A DNA stretch of 64,000 nucleotides from Nitratiruptor tergarcus DSM 16512 (GTDB lineage: Bacteria > Campylobacterota > Campylobacteria > Campylobacterales > Nitratiruptoraceae): assembly GCF_027946175.1 (NCBI RefSeq), contig NZ_AP026671.1:1798001-1862000 (forward strand), read 5' to 3'. A program made the position numbers and the translations under genes. Every line of letters starts with the position of its first letter. Positions within the stretch are counted from its first letter, which is position 1. The notes beneath the pieces were generated by a model. The model saw only the letters and a program-made list of their open reading frames with translations. It was not told the DNA's origin and ran no database searches. Below, piece by piece: positions 9,190 through 18,971 of this stretch.

Positions 9190-10533
9190 ATGGCAAAACT
9201 TGAGAGAATCCTCATAGCCAACAGAGGCGAGATTGCCCTGCGTGCGATTCGTACTATCAAAGAGATGGGTAAAAAAGCGATAGCTGTCTACTCAACTGCA
9301 GATAAAGATGCACACTACTTACAGCTTGCGGATGCAGCTATTTGCATTGGTGGAGAAAAGGGGAGTGAGAGCTATCTCAATATCCCAGCAATAATTAGTG
9401 CTGCTGAAATTGCAGAGGCTGATGCAATCTTTCCAGGATACGGTTTTTTGAGTGAAAATCAGCAGTTTGTAGAGATCTGCAATCTCCACGGTATAAAATT
9501 CATTGGCCCTTCACTTGAAGTAATGCAGCTTATGAGTGATAAGAGCAAAGCAAAAGAGGTGATGAAAAATGCAGGTGTACCTGTAGTGCCAGGAAGTGAA
9601 GGGGCCATAAAAAATGTAGAAGAGGCCAAAAGAGTTGCAAAAGAGATTGGCTATCCTGTGATCTTAAAAGCTGCAAGTGGTGGTGGTGGAAAAGGAATGC
9701 GTGTTGTAGAGGATGAGAGTTACATAGAAAACGCATTTTTAGCAGCAGAGAGCGAAGCAATAAGTGCTTTTGGCGATGGAACTATTTATATGGAAAAATT
9801 TATAAAAAATCCTCGCCATATTGAGGTGCAGTTGCTAGGTGACAGCCACGGTAATGTAGTGCATATTGGTGAGAGAGACTGCTCGTTGCAGCGTCGTCAC
9901 CAAAAGATGGTGGAAGAGTCTCCAGCTGTGATTTTAGATGAAGTTACAAGAACAAAGCTCCATGAAGCAGCTGTAAAAGCTGCAAAAGCCATAGGGTATG
10001 AAAACGCTGGCACAATTGAGTTTTTGGTAGATGCAGACAAAAACTTCTACTTTATGGAGATGAATACAAGACTCCAAGTTGAGCATCCTGTGAGTGAAAT
10101 GGTGAGTGGAATAGATATTGTTGAGTGGATGATACGTATAGCAGAGGGCGAAAAGCTTTTTAGTCAAGATGAAGTGAAGCTACAAGGGCATGCGATTGAG
10201 TGCCGTATAAATGCAGAAGATCCAGTAAAGTTTATCCCAAGCCCTGGAAAAATCAAAAGCTGGATTCAGCCAGGTGGCAAAGATGTGCGTATGGATACCC
10301 ATGTATATTGTGGTTATATTGTACCTCCTTATTATGATTCGATGATAGCAAAGCTTATAGTGTGGGGTGAAGATAGGGCAAAAGCTATTGCAAAGATGAA
10401 AAGAGCTCTAGAAGAGTTTGAAGTAAGTGGCATAAAGACCACGATCGATTTTCATAAAAAGATGATGGAAAACCCAGACTTTCTTTCAAATAATTTTGAT
10501 ACAAAATATATAGATGAAAAGTATCTCAAATAG
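9190..10533 (+). CDS. accC: acetyl-CoA carboxylase biotin carboxylase subunit
   Basis: A 447-aa ATP-grasp enzyme that carboxylates the biotin on AccB. The N-terminus has the LIANRGEIALRAIRT motif, the glycine-rich ATP loop is KAASGGGGKGMR, and the catalytic region includes RDCSLQRRHQK and EMNTRLQVEHPVSE. The length is standard. It starts right after the accB stop, so the two are co-translated. The downstream lipoprotein-like gene begins inside its last 20 bases. Confidence 0.97.
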   Translation: MAKLERILIANRGEIALRAIRTIKEMGKKAIAVYSTADKDAHYLQLADAAICIGGEKGSESYLNIPAIISAAEIAEADAIFPGYGFLSENQQFVEICNLHGIKFIGPSLEVMQLMSDKSKAKEVMKNAGVPVVPGSEGAIKNVEEAKRVAKEIGYPVILKAASGGGGKGMRVVEDESYIENAFLAAESEAISAFGDGTIYMEKFIKNPRHIEVQLLGDSHGNVVHIGERDCSLQRRHQKMVEESPAVILDEVTRTKLHEAAVKAAKAIGYENAGTIEFLVDADKNFYFMEMNTRLQVEHPVSEMVSGIDIVEWMIRIAEGEKLFSQDEVKLQGHAIECRINAEDPVKFIPSPGKIKSWIQPGGKDVRMDTHVYCGYIVPPYYDSMIAKLIVWGEDRAKAIAKMKRALEEFEVSGIKTTIDFHKKMMENPDFLSNNFDTKYIDEKYLK

Positions 10534-11176
10534 TTTACACAAATTTTTCTCTATCTTTTTGCTTCTTCTCCTATCACTGATAGGGGGAGGATGCAGCACA
10601 AAAGAGTGTGGGATAGATAAAGAGATATTTCAAACTTTTTCTCCTACTAAACAAGAGGCTATTTGTGAGAAGTATCTGCAGCAGCGTACATTGCTGCGCC
10701 AACTAGCAGAAAAACGCAGACTCATTGAAGCAAAAAATCGCCAAAAAGAGCTCGAAATAGAAAAACTTCGCTTACAGATCCTCTACAAAAATCTCCAGAC
10801 ATATCCTGCAAATCTCTTGGAGCTTGAAGTATACGGATTTATTGGAAGAAAAAAGAGAACGTATAGGATATATCCTAGATTTGTAGATATTGTGCGAGGG
10901 GAAGCCAAAAGAGTATGCCTCAAAAGTGAAAAAATTGGAGGATGTTTTTGGATGGCTTACATTGGTAATAGGATCTTAATACATCCACGTATTCCTCGAC
11001 GCTGTAAACTTTTGGGACGCTGTGTTTTACCAGAGAGTGAGAATTTACAAGGTAGTAACACTCTAAGCATCCCTCTTGATGAGCTCGATTTTACACCTGT
11101 GAGTTTTATGCATAATGGAAAATATTACTCGTTACGTATAAAGCGAAGCAGATTCAGAAGAAACTGTAATAAGTGA
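10514..11176 (+). CDS. putative membrane-anchored or lipoprotein-like hypothetical protein
   Basis: A 220-aa protein, not recognised. It begins with a strongly hydrophobic signal (FSIFLLLLLSLIGGGC) in which C27 could be lipidated, although the residues before it fit the lipobox only loosely. A charged coiled-coil stretch follows at about 55-95, then a basic C-terminal domain with several cysteines (GGCFW, RCKLLGRC) and a very basic tail. It overlaps accC by 20 bases, so it is probably read from the accBC message. The location would be the periplasm or outer membrane; the function is unknown. Confidence 0.7.
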   Translation: MKSISNSLHKFFSIFLLLLLSLIGGGCSTKECGIDKEIFQTFSPTKQEAICEKYLQQRTLLRQLAEKRRLIEAKNRQKELEIEKLRLQILYKNLQTYPANLLELEVYGFIGRKKRTYRIYPRFVDIVRGEAKRVCLKSEKIGGCFWMAYIGNRILIHPRIPRRCKLLGRCVLPESENLQGSNTLSIPLDELDFTPVSFMHNGKYYSLRIKRSRFRRNCNK

Positions 11177-11207
11177 TAAGTAAAGGGATAAGGCCCCATA
11201 AAGGGAC

Positions 11208-12383
11208 TTAGTGGAGCTCTTCGTTGAGCTTCACCTCTTTGTTTGAGCGAAATACCTTCATCTGCCCTGTGGTGCTGTCTTGCCTAAAGTGAAGTCCATT
11301 GAGCCCAGCAAGTTCTCGCCCTTTGAAGATCTCTTTGTATGAGGCTTGCCACTCGGGGTTTGCCTCTTTGATTTTGCCAAAATCTTCTTGTGTGACGAAA
11401 AATTTGGTTCCCTCTAATACCGCTATACCAGCATCGACAATACAGCCGTCTCCAAGAGGAATACCAGTAACAGAGTTTGCTCCGAGTAAGCAGTTTTCCC
11501 CAATGCTTATAGGATTACCACTTGTACCACTAAGAACGCCAAGGATACTAGCCCCTCCACCGATATCGCTTCCTTTGCCGACAACAGCGCTCGAGCTAAT
11601 GCGCCCCTCTACCATGACTGGTCCAAGAGTTCCAGCATTAAAGTTGATGTAACTTGCTCCTGGCATAACAGTAGTGCCTGCGGCAAGTTGTGCCCCCATG
11701 CGTACTTTGCTTGCATCCAAAATGCGCGTGTTATCTGCTGGGATAATGTGCTGCAAAAATCTTGGAAACTTATCAACCACATCGATAACAGGATATTGCC
11801 CTGTCATTTTGAGTTCAAGCTCATTTTCTCGAAGCCAATCAAGCTCAATAGGAGTATTACCACTCCAAGCTACGTTTGGAAGAACACCAAAAGCACCATT
11901 AAGATTTACGCTGCGTAGTGGTGCCTTGCCAGTAGAGAGGGCATAAAGCTTGAGATAGACGCTCTCTACACTCTTTGGTGCTGCATCTTCAAAGAGGAAA
12001 ACAACTCTAAAATCTGCAAGCTCCTCCTCATCGAGTTTGGAGAGAAATTTAATCATCTGTACATTTTTGTGAGCTTCTCCTACTGCCTCTTCAAGCCATG
12101 GACTGCACATAGCTATGGCGCTGTCTACAAATGCTCTTGTAACTTCATAAACTGCTTCACTCTCTTGTGAAATAGTCTGGCCAGCTTCTGCGAGTGCTTT
12201 TTGAAAAATAGCTGCACTGCCAAAATTCTCTTGCCAATTTATGAAAGCGTATGTAGCTTGTAAAATTTTGTCTGGGTCTTTTTGACCTCTATCTATTTTT
12301 GCAATTGCAAATGCCAAAGGCTCTCGATAGTAGTCGCTTGATTGAATCTGATTTACAAGTGTGAAAAAATCCTCTTTAGTCAT
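11208..12383 (-). CDS. dapD: tetrahydrodipicolinate N-succinyltransferase
   Basis: A 391-aa enzyme of the long Campylobacterota DapD type. It succinylates tetrahydrodipicolinate in the succinylase branch of lysine/diaminopimelate synthesis. The C-terminal half shows a left-handed beta-helix of hexapeptide turns (for example VGKGSDIGGGASILGV and IGENCLLGANSVTG), and the active-site region MPGASYINFNAGTLG is present. An AAAGGAG site precedes ATG 12383. It follows the SurA-like gene by 9 bases and probably shares its message. Confidence 0.9.
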   Translation of the reverse strand: MTKEDFFTLVNQIQSSDYYREPLAFAIAKIDRGQKDPDKILQATYAFINWQENFGSAAIFQKALAEAGQTISQESEAVYEVTRAFVDSAIAMCSPWLEEAVGEAHKNVQMIKFLSKLDEEELADFRVVFLFEDAAPKSVESVYLKLYALSTGKAPLRSVNLNGAFGVLPNVAWSGNTPIELDWLRENELELKMTGQYPVIDVVDKFPRFLQHIIPADNTRILDASKVRMGAQLAAGTTVMPGASYINFNAGTLGPVMVEGRISSSAVVGKGSDIGGGASILGVLSGTSGNPISIGENCLLGANSVTGIPLGDGCIVDAGIAVLEGTKFFVTQEDFGKIKEANPEWQASYKEIFKGRELAGLNGLHFRQDSTTGQMKVFRSNKEVKLNEELH

Positions 12384-12392
12384 AGAACTCCT

Positions 12393-13232
12393 TTATTGTG
12401 GTAATCTTAAGATTTTTATATTTGCTGAAGCCTTGAGTCTATCAAAATACTCTTTAACGCTTTTGGTACCTTTTTGATTAGCAAGTTTGTTTAATATAAA
12501 GTTTCTTGCCTCTTCAAAAGGTATATACTCTTTCCCCTCTTTTTGTTTGACGTAGAGAAGCAAAAACTTATCTCCTACCGGGAGAATTTGACTAAACTCA
12601 CCCTCATTGAGTGAATTGATCATAGCTGCAAATTGAGGATTGACTTTATCAAGCTCTATAAGCTCCTCTCCTTTACTCAACAGTATCGGATTTTGAGGCT
12701 CATAGAGTGGATTTTGCCGAATTCGCTCGAGAATCTCTTTGGATGGTGATATATATTTTCTTACAAGTGCCTTTTTGGCTACACTAAACTCCTCTTTATG
12801 TGTATTATAATACTCTTTGAGTTTGCTCTCACTAATATTTTTTGCATGCATTTGGGATATTTTTTGGTAGAGTTTTTTGCGAAGGAGTTGCTCTTTGAAG
12901 CGCTTTTTATACTCTTCCCAATTGATACCTTTTGACTCAATTGCTTGACGCAAAGAGAAAATATCCATACCTTGCTTGCGTGCAAAATTATCAAGTGCAT
13001 CTTCTACTTCAAAATCACTTACTTCAATTCCTAACTCTTTGATTTGGGCATCTTCTAGTTTTTTTCTAATGAGAATATCGATAGCTTGTCTTGGAGTAAG
13101 GCCAAGTTTTTGGGCAGTTGACTCGATTTCATAGAGCGTAATAGGCTCATTGTTGACAAGAATTGCAATACCATCGATCATCTTTGCTAGCAAGAAAGAA
13201 CCCAAAAGAGTTACGACAAGCAGTTTTTTCAT
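12393..13232 (-). CDS. periplasmic SurA/PpiC-like chaperone (peptidyl-prolyl isomerase family)
   Basis: A 279-aa exported protein with a short signal peptide (MKKLLVVTLLGSFLLA). It has a SurA-N type chaperone domain (DGIAILVNNEPITLYEI) and a C-terminal region where a parvulin domain is expected. That region is short and lacks a clear isomerase signature, so chaperone activity is likelier than isomerase activity. It resembles the PEB4-type chaperones of Campylobacter, which escort outer-membrane proteins. It lies 9 bases upstream of dapD and diverges from gltX across a 91-bp promoter region. Confidence 0.75.
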   Translation of the reverse strand: MKKLLVVTLLGSFLLAKMIDGIAILVNNEPITLYEIESTAQKLGLTPRQAIDILIRKKLEDAQIKELGIEVSDFEVEDALDNFARKQGMDIFSLRQAIESKGINWEEYKKRFKEQLLRKKLYQKISQMHAKNISESKLKEYYNTHKEEFSVAKKALVRKYISPSKEILERIRQNPLYEPQNPILLSKGEELIELDKVNPQFAAMINSLNEGEFSQILPVGDKFLLLYVKQKEGKEYIPFEEARNFILNKLANQKGTKSVKEYFDRLKASANIKILRLPQ

Positions 13233-13323
13233 TACAAACCTTTGCAGCTATAGTCTTAATAAGAGATTTTACCAGCTTTTAACTAATATTGAAGTAAAAT
13301 CATTATTAAAAAAAAGGGATACA

Positions 13324-14706
13324 ATGGTTGTAACGAGATTCGCTCCTAGCCCTACAGGATATCTCCATATTGGAGGACTGCGTACTGCACTTTTTAACTG
13401 GCTTTGGGCGCGTCACAATAATGGAAAATTTATCTTGCGTATAGAAGATACAGATTTAGCACGCAATAGCGAAGAGGCTACCAAAGCGATTTTAGAAGCA
13501 TTTGATTGGGTAGGTCTTGATTATGATGGTGAGGTTGCTTACCAATCCAAGCGTTTTGATATCTACAAACGCTACATCCAAAAGCTCCTTGATGAAGGCA
13601 AGGCATACTACTGCTATATGACAAAAGAGGAGCTTGATAAACTCAGAGAAGAGCAGATGCAGCGTGGTGAGCGCCCTCGTTATGATAGACGCTATCGTGA
13701 TTTTACTGGTACACTGCCAGAAGGCGTGCAGCCGGTAGTGCGTATCAAAGCGCCTTTAGAGGGTGATATTATATTTGAAGATGGAATCAAAGGTACAATT
13801 ACTATTAAATCCGAAGAGTTGGATGATTTTATTATTGCTCGCAGTGATGGTACACCTACATACAATTTTGTTGTAGCAATAGATGATGCTTTGATGGGGG
13901 TGACAGATGTGATTCGTGGAGATGATCACCTCTACAATACTCCTAAGCAAATCATTGTTTATGAAGCTTTGGGGCTAAAAATTCCAAAGTTCTATCATGT
14001 GCCTATGATTTTGAATGAGCAGGGGAAAAAGCTCAGTAAGCGTGATGGGGCAATGGATGTGATGGAGTATAAGAGAATGGGATATTTGCCTGAAGCGCTT
14101 CTTAATTTCCTCGTGCGCCTTGGATGGAGCCATGGGGATCAAGAGATTTTTAGCTTAGAAGAGATGATAGAGCTTTTTGATCCAAAAGATATTAATAAGT
14201 CTGCTTCGGCTTATAATCTTTCTAAACTGCAGTGGCTCAATGCTCACTATATAAAAAACACTCCTAATGAAAAGCTTGTAACACTTCTGGAAGATTTTGG
14301 AATCTTTTTAGCAGATCATGACAAAAAAGAGATACTTCTTGATGCGCTCAAAGAGAGAGCAAAAACGCTGCAAGAGCTAGCAGACATGGCAAAGGAGATC
14401 CTTGAAGAGCCTGAAGAGTACGATGCTAAAGGCATGAAAAAAGCTCTCAGAGGAGAGTGGCGAGAGATCTTAGAGCTTTTTGTACAAAAGCTCGAGCAAA
14501 AAGATGTCCACTTACCTGTTGATTTTCATACTATTATTGAAGAGGTTGTAAAGGAAAAAGAGATAGGTTTTGGTAAAATCGGCCAACCTCTTCGTCTTGC
14601 GCTTCTTGGAAAAATGGCAGGACCAGATTTAGCAGATGTTATGGCGATAATAGGTAAAGACCAGACAATAAAAAGAGTAAAAAAATTATTAGAAAGCTAT
14701 AAATGA
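13324..14706 (+). CDS. gltX: glutamyl-tRNA synthetase
   Basis: Class I aminoacyl-tRNA synthetase, 460 aa. It begins MVVTRFAPSPTGYLHIGG, with the HIGH-type motif HIGG at 15-18, and has the KMSKS-type motif KLSKR later. The open frame runs upstream to 13150, but ATG 13324 with an AGGGA site is the natural start. Campylobacterota often carry two GltX copies, one charging tRNA-Gln for the amidotransferase route. Only this copy is in the window, so its tRNA preference cannot be read. It overlaps the malic enzyme gene by ATGA. Confidence 0.95.
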   Translation: MVVTRFAPSPTGYLHIGGLRTALFNWLWARHNNGKFILRIEDTDLARNSEEATKAILEAFDWVGLDYDGEVAYQSKRFDIYKRYIQKLLDEGKAYYCYMTKEELDKLREEQMQRGERPRYDRRYRDFTGTLPEGVQPVVRIKAPLEGDIIFEDGIKGTITIKSEELDDFIIARSDGTPTYNFVVAIDDALMGVTDVIRGDDHLYNTPKQIIVYEALGLKIPKFYHVPMILNEQGKKLSKRDGAMDVMEYKRMGYLPEALLNFLVRLGWSHGDQEIFSLEEMIELFDPKDINKSASAYNLSKLQWLNAHYIKNTPNEKLVTLLEDFGIFLADHDKKEILLDALKERAKTLQELADMAKEILEEPEEYDAKGMKKALRGEWREILELFVQKLEQKDVHLPVDFHTIIEEVVKEKEIGFGKIGQPLRLALLGKMAGPDLADVMAIIGKDQTIKRVKKLLESYK

Positions 14707-15953
14707 AAATAACAAAAGAGGAAGTACTCTCTTATCACAAAGAAGATAAACCGGGGAAAAAAGAGATTGCGATTACAAAATCTTTTGAGACACAAAAAGA
14801 TCTCTCAATAGCATATACTCCTGGTGTTGCATATGTGTGTGAAGAGATTGCAAAAAATCCAGAAGCAGCTTATGACTATACTACAAAAGGTAATTTTGTA
14901 GCTGTTGTCACAAACGGGACTGCCGTTTTGGGATTAGGCGACATAGGGCCATTGGCTGCAAAGCCTGTGATGGAAGGCAAAGCGATACTCTTTAAAAAAT
15001 TTGCCGGCATTAATGCAGTAGGGATCTTGGTAGACGAAAAGGATCCTGAAAAGTTTATAGAGATCGTACGAGCAATATCTCCTACATTTGGTGGAATTAA
15101 TCTTGAAGATATAAAAGCACCAGAATGCTTTTATATCGAAGAAAAACTCAAAAAAATCACTGATATTCCTGTTATGCATGATGATCAGCATGGAACTGCA
15201 ATTGTGACCACTGCAGCGATGATTAATGCATGTAAGCTAACAAATAGAGATATAGCTTCTTTAAAAGTTGTGATAGTAGGAAGTGGTGCTGCAGCAATTG
15301 CAAGTGCAAGGATGTATAGGCATCTTGGAGTAAAAGAGATAATTCTCATAGATTCAAAAGGTGTAGTACATGCTGGACGCACAGATCGCAACCCTTACAA
15401 AAAAGAGTTTGCTCTTCCTCATTCTATGAGACGAGAAGAGGCATTTAATGATGCAGACATGGTACTTGGACTCTCTATTCCAGGTGCAGTGCAAGAGGAA
15501 GATATTGCGAGGATGAAAGATGAGCCTTTTGTTTTTGTCTGCTCCAATCCTACTCCAGAAATTATGCCAGATGTAGTGCGCTCCATCAAACCGCAGGCAA
15601 TTATTGCAACGGGAAGAAGCGATTTTCCCAATCAAGTAAATAATGTCTTAGGATTTCCATTTCTTTTCCGTGGAGCACTTGATACAAGAAGTAGTGCTAT
15701 CAATTACGAGATGATGTTAGCTGCTGCAAATGCTTTAGCTGCATTGGCACGAAAAGATGTTCCCGAAGAGGTAAAAAAGATATATAATAAAGATCTCTTC
15801 TTCTCAAAAGAGTATATTATCCCTACTCCTTTTGATAAAAGACTACTAGTAGAGGTTTCTGCAGCAGTTGCCAAGGCTGCAATGGAAAGTGGCGTAGCAA
15901 GAAAAGTTATCAACATTGAAGAGTACAAACAGAGGGTGGCAACGTTTATCTAA
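14703..15953 (+). CDS. NAD(P)-dependent malic enzyme
   Basis: A 416-aa oxidative decarboxylase taking malate to pyruvate and CO2. It is the short bacterial type without the phosphotransacetylase domain of MaeB. Visible motifs are SIAYTPGVAYVC at the N-terminus, VMHDDQHGTA in the catalytic region and the dinucleotide loop VVIVGSGAAAIA. The start overlaps the gltX stop by four bases. The stop overlaps the stop codon of the convergent GGDEF/EAL gene by three bases. The cofactor (NAD or NADP) cannot be decided by eye. Confidence 0.93.
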   Translation: MKITKEEVLSYHKEDKPGKKEIAITKSFETQKDLSIAYTPGVAYVCEEIAKNPEAAYDYTTKGNFVAVVTNGTAVLGLGDIGPLAAKPVMEGKAILFKKFAGINAVGILVDEKDPEKFIEIVRAISPTFGGINLEDIKAPECFYIEEKLKKITDIPVMHDDQHGTAIVTTAAMINACKLTNRDIASLKVVIVGSGAAAIASARMYRHLGVKEIILIDSKGVVHAGRTDRNPYKKEFALPHSMRREEAFNDADMVLGLSIPGAVQEEDIARMKDEPFVFVCSNPTPEIMPDVVRSIKPQAIIATGRSDFPNQVNNVLGFPFLFRGALDTRSSAINYEMMLAAANALAALARKDVPEEVKKIYNKDLFFSKEYIIPTPFDKRLLVEVSAAVAKAAMESGVARKVINIEEYKQRVATFI

Positions 15954-18004
15954 AATGTAGATGAAGGTTCAGCAATGTAATAACCTTGAGAGTAGTCTAT
16001 TCCCAATTTTTTTACTGCTTCGAAAATCTCTTTTGAATGAACAAACTCTGCAATAGTAGCTATCTTGGCCTTTTTGGCCAAAAAAACGATTGCTGCTACT
16101 ATCTGTCTAGCGCTTTCGTCTTTATCAAGGTTTTGGATAAGGGAACCATCTATTTTGATGTAATCGATTTCGAGGTTAAATATGTGGGAGAAGTTGGAGT
16201 AACCACTCCCAAAATCATCAATTGCTACTTGCGATCCTTGTGAACGAATGATTGAAAAGAAGTTTTTGACTGCTTCATAATCTTTAAGTGTTTCACTCTC
16301 AAGGATCTCAAATGTTATATACTTAGCAATATCTGGATATTTTGCAAACATTTTTCCAAAAAACTTGAGCATATCTGGATTTTCAATATCTTTCATAGAG
16401 ATATTTACTGATATGGATTTGTGTTGTTTGGCAGCTTCTGCAAAACTTTTTTCTATAATTGAGTGGGTAATATATTCATAAAGTTTTGCTTCTTTAGCAA
16501 TTTCAAGATAGGGAAAAATGGACTCATAAAATCCTTTATCGTTTTTAAGTCTGGCGAGTGCTTCATATTTGACGATTTTTCCTGTTTTATTGTCAATGAT
16601 TGGTTGAAAAAAAGGAATAATGAGGTCTTTGTCGATCGCTTCTTTGAGAATTTTACTCTTTTTGAGATTCTCTTTGATGCGTTGGAAAAAGCCAAGACTA
16701 TCATCGTATATGCAGTAGTGTAATGAGCTATGCTGCTTTACATATTTAAGGGCCATATCTGCAGTCTCAATAAGAGGCCTTTTGCGTGTGATACCGATAC
16801 TGACAGCAAGATAAATTTCTACACTTTTAAAAGTAATTTTGTGTTTATCAAAATACTCAATTATCGTTTTAGCTAAATTGGCATCATCTATAGGAATCTT
16901 TTCATCTATCAAGATTCCAAAGTCGTCTCCTCCAATGCGATAAAATTTTGCATTGTAGTGGTGAGGGGTGATCTTTTTGAGGATTTTAGCTACTTCACGT
17001 AAAATGTGATCTCCTGTGGCATTGCCATAAAAGTCGTTGTAGTGTTTAAAACTGTTTATATTCACTAGTGCGAAAAAAGGTTGTTTTATTTTTCTTACAT
17101 CCTTTTTAAAAGCTTTTCTGTTGTAGAGTTTTGTTAAATCATCGTGGAGTGTCTGGTCTTCAAGACTTTTTTGCAGCTGTTTGAGAGCTCTATTGTCTTT
17201 TTCTAATTTATATAGCAGTAGTAAAATAAAAATTAATGCGATAATGTAAAAGGCGATAATTGCGAAAAATATAGAGTTGAGTTTTTGTGCTTCATTGAAA
17301 TACTTTTCCTCTAGATGGTTTTTGATTTTTTCTAATGTTTTTTGAGGAGTATTATCAAGGATTTCTAGTAAGATATGTTTATATTTTGAAAAATTTTGCA
17401 AAAATATTTTTATATGAGCATGAAAAACAGTGAAAAATTTAGTTTTTGCAACTTGCTGTGCTTGCAGTTTTTCTAGTTTTTCAGCAATTCCATGTAAAAA
17501 ATCTTCATCTAAAGAGTTTTTTATAAGGAATATATCTGCTATGATGGAGATAATAGTATTGCGATTGTGAGAAGATATCTTTGCTGGTATCTTTTGTAGG
17601 AGTGTTGCAAGGTACATCGTAGAGTTTTTTATTGCTGCATTGAGTGTTTTAAATCTCTCTATAAGATCATTTTTATGCTCAATTTGGAGTTTATAGGTTT
17701 GTAAAAGATCTGCAATATCTTCATCCTCTTTTTGTAACATTGTTTGAAACTTTTTAAGGATATTATCCATCTCTTTTTGCAATTTTGCAATTTCGTCATA
17801 ATCTTCATAGAGGAAAAAGGAAGCTTTCAAAATATTGTAATTGAGTTGGAGTTCTTTGTCGCGCAGTTCATTGTAGTAGAAGAAAGCGCGATTTTTTTTA
17901 TCAAAGAAATTATATGTGTAGTTTTGAAAGAAGATGAGAAAAGAGATAGCTACTATACTGAAGAGTAAAAAGATAGATATTTTGATTTTACTATTTTTCG
18001 TCAT
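15950..18004 (-). CDS. membrane GGDEF/EAL protein, probably a c-di-GMP phosphodiesterase with a degenerate cyclase domain
   Basis: A 684-aa inner-membrane protein. TM1 is about 9-28, then a helical periplasmic sensor region, TM2 about 243-267, GGDEF domain about 285-435 and EAL domain about 450-680. The cyclase signature is GGDDF at 358-362, and the upstream metal-site motif reads NINSFK rather than the usual D-x-D, so cyclase activity is doubtful. The EAL domain looks intact: EAL at 481-483, FEILES, DDFGSGYSNF and IKIDGSLI. It overlaps the peroxidase gene upstream by 14 bases. Confidence 0.88.
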   Translation of the reverse strand: MTKNSKIKISIFLLFSIVAISFLIFFQNYTYNFFDKKNRAFFYYNELRDKELQLNYNILKASFFLYEDYDEIAKLQKEMDNILKKFQTMLQKEDEDIADLLQTYKLQIEHKNDLIERFKTLNAAIKNSTMYLATLLQKIPAKISSHNRNTIISIIADIFLIKNSLDEDFLHGIAEKLEKLQAQQVAKTKFFTVFHAHIKIFLQNFSKYKHILLEILDNTPQKTLEKIKNHLEEKYFNEAQKLNSIFFAIIAFYIIALIFILLLLYKLEKDNRALKQLQKSLEDQTLHDDLTKLYNRKAFKKDVRKIKQPFFALVNINSFKHYNDFYGNATGDHILREVAKILKKITPHHYNAKFYRIGGDDFGILIDEKIPIDDANLAKTIIEYFDKHKITFKSVEIYLAVSIGITRKRPLIETADMALKYVKQHSSLHYCIYDDSLGFFQRIKENLKKSKILKEAIDKDLIIPFFQPIIDNKTGKIVKYEALARLKNDKGFYESIFPYLEIAKEAKLYEYITHSIIEKSFAEAAKQHKSISVNISMKDIENPDMLKFFGKMFAKYPDIAKYITFEILESETLKDYEAVKNFFSIIRSQGSQVAIDDFGSGYSNFSHIFNLEIDYIKIDGSLIQNLDKDESARQIVAAIVFLAKKAKIATIAEFVHSKEIFEAVKKLGIDYSQGYYIAEPSSTF

Positions 18005-18914
18005 TACTCAAAATCTTTGGTTTTTTTCCTGTAAGTGTTTTGAGGAAAGCTACGATCTTGTTTTGCTCGTCTTGTGTAAGTGAAAAGCCAAGATTGTGGT
18101 ATGCCATTTTATTCACAGCTTGTTGTAGTGTTTGCACACTACCATCGTGGAAGTAGGGAGCGGTAAGGGCGATATTGCGCAGTGTGGGAACTTTATAGAC
18201 ATATCTATCTTCTTGCTTTTTTGTCAGTTCATAGCGATCGTCAACCGGAGCTTTTGGATAGGCGATAACTGTACCAAGTTTTTGAAAAGAGTTGCCTCCT
18301 ATATTGATGCCATTATGGCAGGTAATACAGCCAATTCTTTTAAAAAGCAAATAACCCTCTTTCTCTTCGGGAAGAAGTTGTACTTCCCCTCGCAAATATC
18401 TGTCAAATTTGGCATCAGGTGTAATAAGAGCCTTTTCAAACTCAACAATTGCTTCTTTTACCATAGCATACTCTATTTTGTCTGTTTTGTAAACTTTTTT
18501 GAAAAGCTTTCTATAAAAAGGAGAGCTATTAAGGCGTTTTTCAATCTCTTGATTACTCATATCCATTTCTACTGGGTTATGTAAAGGTCCATCGATCTGT
18601 TCGTAGAGATCTTGTGCTCTTCCATTCCAAAACTGCATCATATTAAAAATGGAGTTATACACTGTAGGGGAGTTGACTTGCCCTTTTCTCCCTTTTACTC
18701 CAATTGAGACAGGGCGAGGGTCTGCTCCTCCATGATCAAAATCGTGGCAACTGACGCAGGCTACAGTTTTGTCTTTTGAAAGAATCGGATCGAAAAAAAG
18801 AAGTTTACCCAAATGTGCTTTTTGAAGATCGTATGGAATGTTATGCGGAATAGGGGTTATTGGCTCTTTTGCGTAGAGCAGTAGTGAGAGGAAAAAAATA
18901 GTTGCTTTTCTCAT
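17991..18914 (-). CDS. di-heme cytochrome c peroxidase (CcpA/MauG family)
   Basis: A 307-aa periplasmic enzyme that reduces hydrogen peroxide with electrons from cytochrome c. It has a signal peptide (FFLSLLLYAKE) and two heme c motifs: CVSCH at 53-57 and CITCH in the second domain. Conserved family segments LGKLLFFDPILS, VNSPTVYNS and APYFHDGSV are visible. I chose ATG 18914, which has GAGG seven bases upstream, over an in-frame TTG at 18926. It is followed by and overlaps the GGDEF/EAL gene. Confidence 0.9.
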   Translation of the reverse strand: MRKATIFFLSLLLYAKEPITPIPHNIPYDLQKAHLGKLLFFDPILSKDKTVACVSCHDFDHGGADPRPVSIGVKGRKGQVNSPTVYNSIFNMMQFWNGRAQDLYEQIDGPLHNPVEMDMSNQEIEKRLNSSPFYRKLFKKVYKTDKIEYAMVKEAIVEFEKALITPDAKFDRYLRGEVQLLPEEKEGYLLFKRIGCITCHNGINIGGNSFQKLGTVIAYPKAPVDDRYELTKKQEDRYVYKVPTLRNIALTAPYFHDGSVQTLQQAVNKMAYHNLGFSLTQDEQNKIVAFLKTLTGKKPKILSNDEK

Positions 18915-18971
18915 ATTTTGCCTCAAGTAAAAGATATATATTTGTATTATTATCGGTAAATGAGAGTGAAA

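Noticed and set aside
13150-13323. N-terminal extension of gltX
   Set aside because: It would overlap the divergent SurA-like gene and its promoter; homology starts at ATG 13324 after AGGGA.
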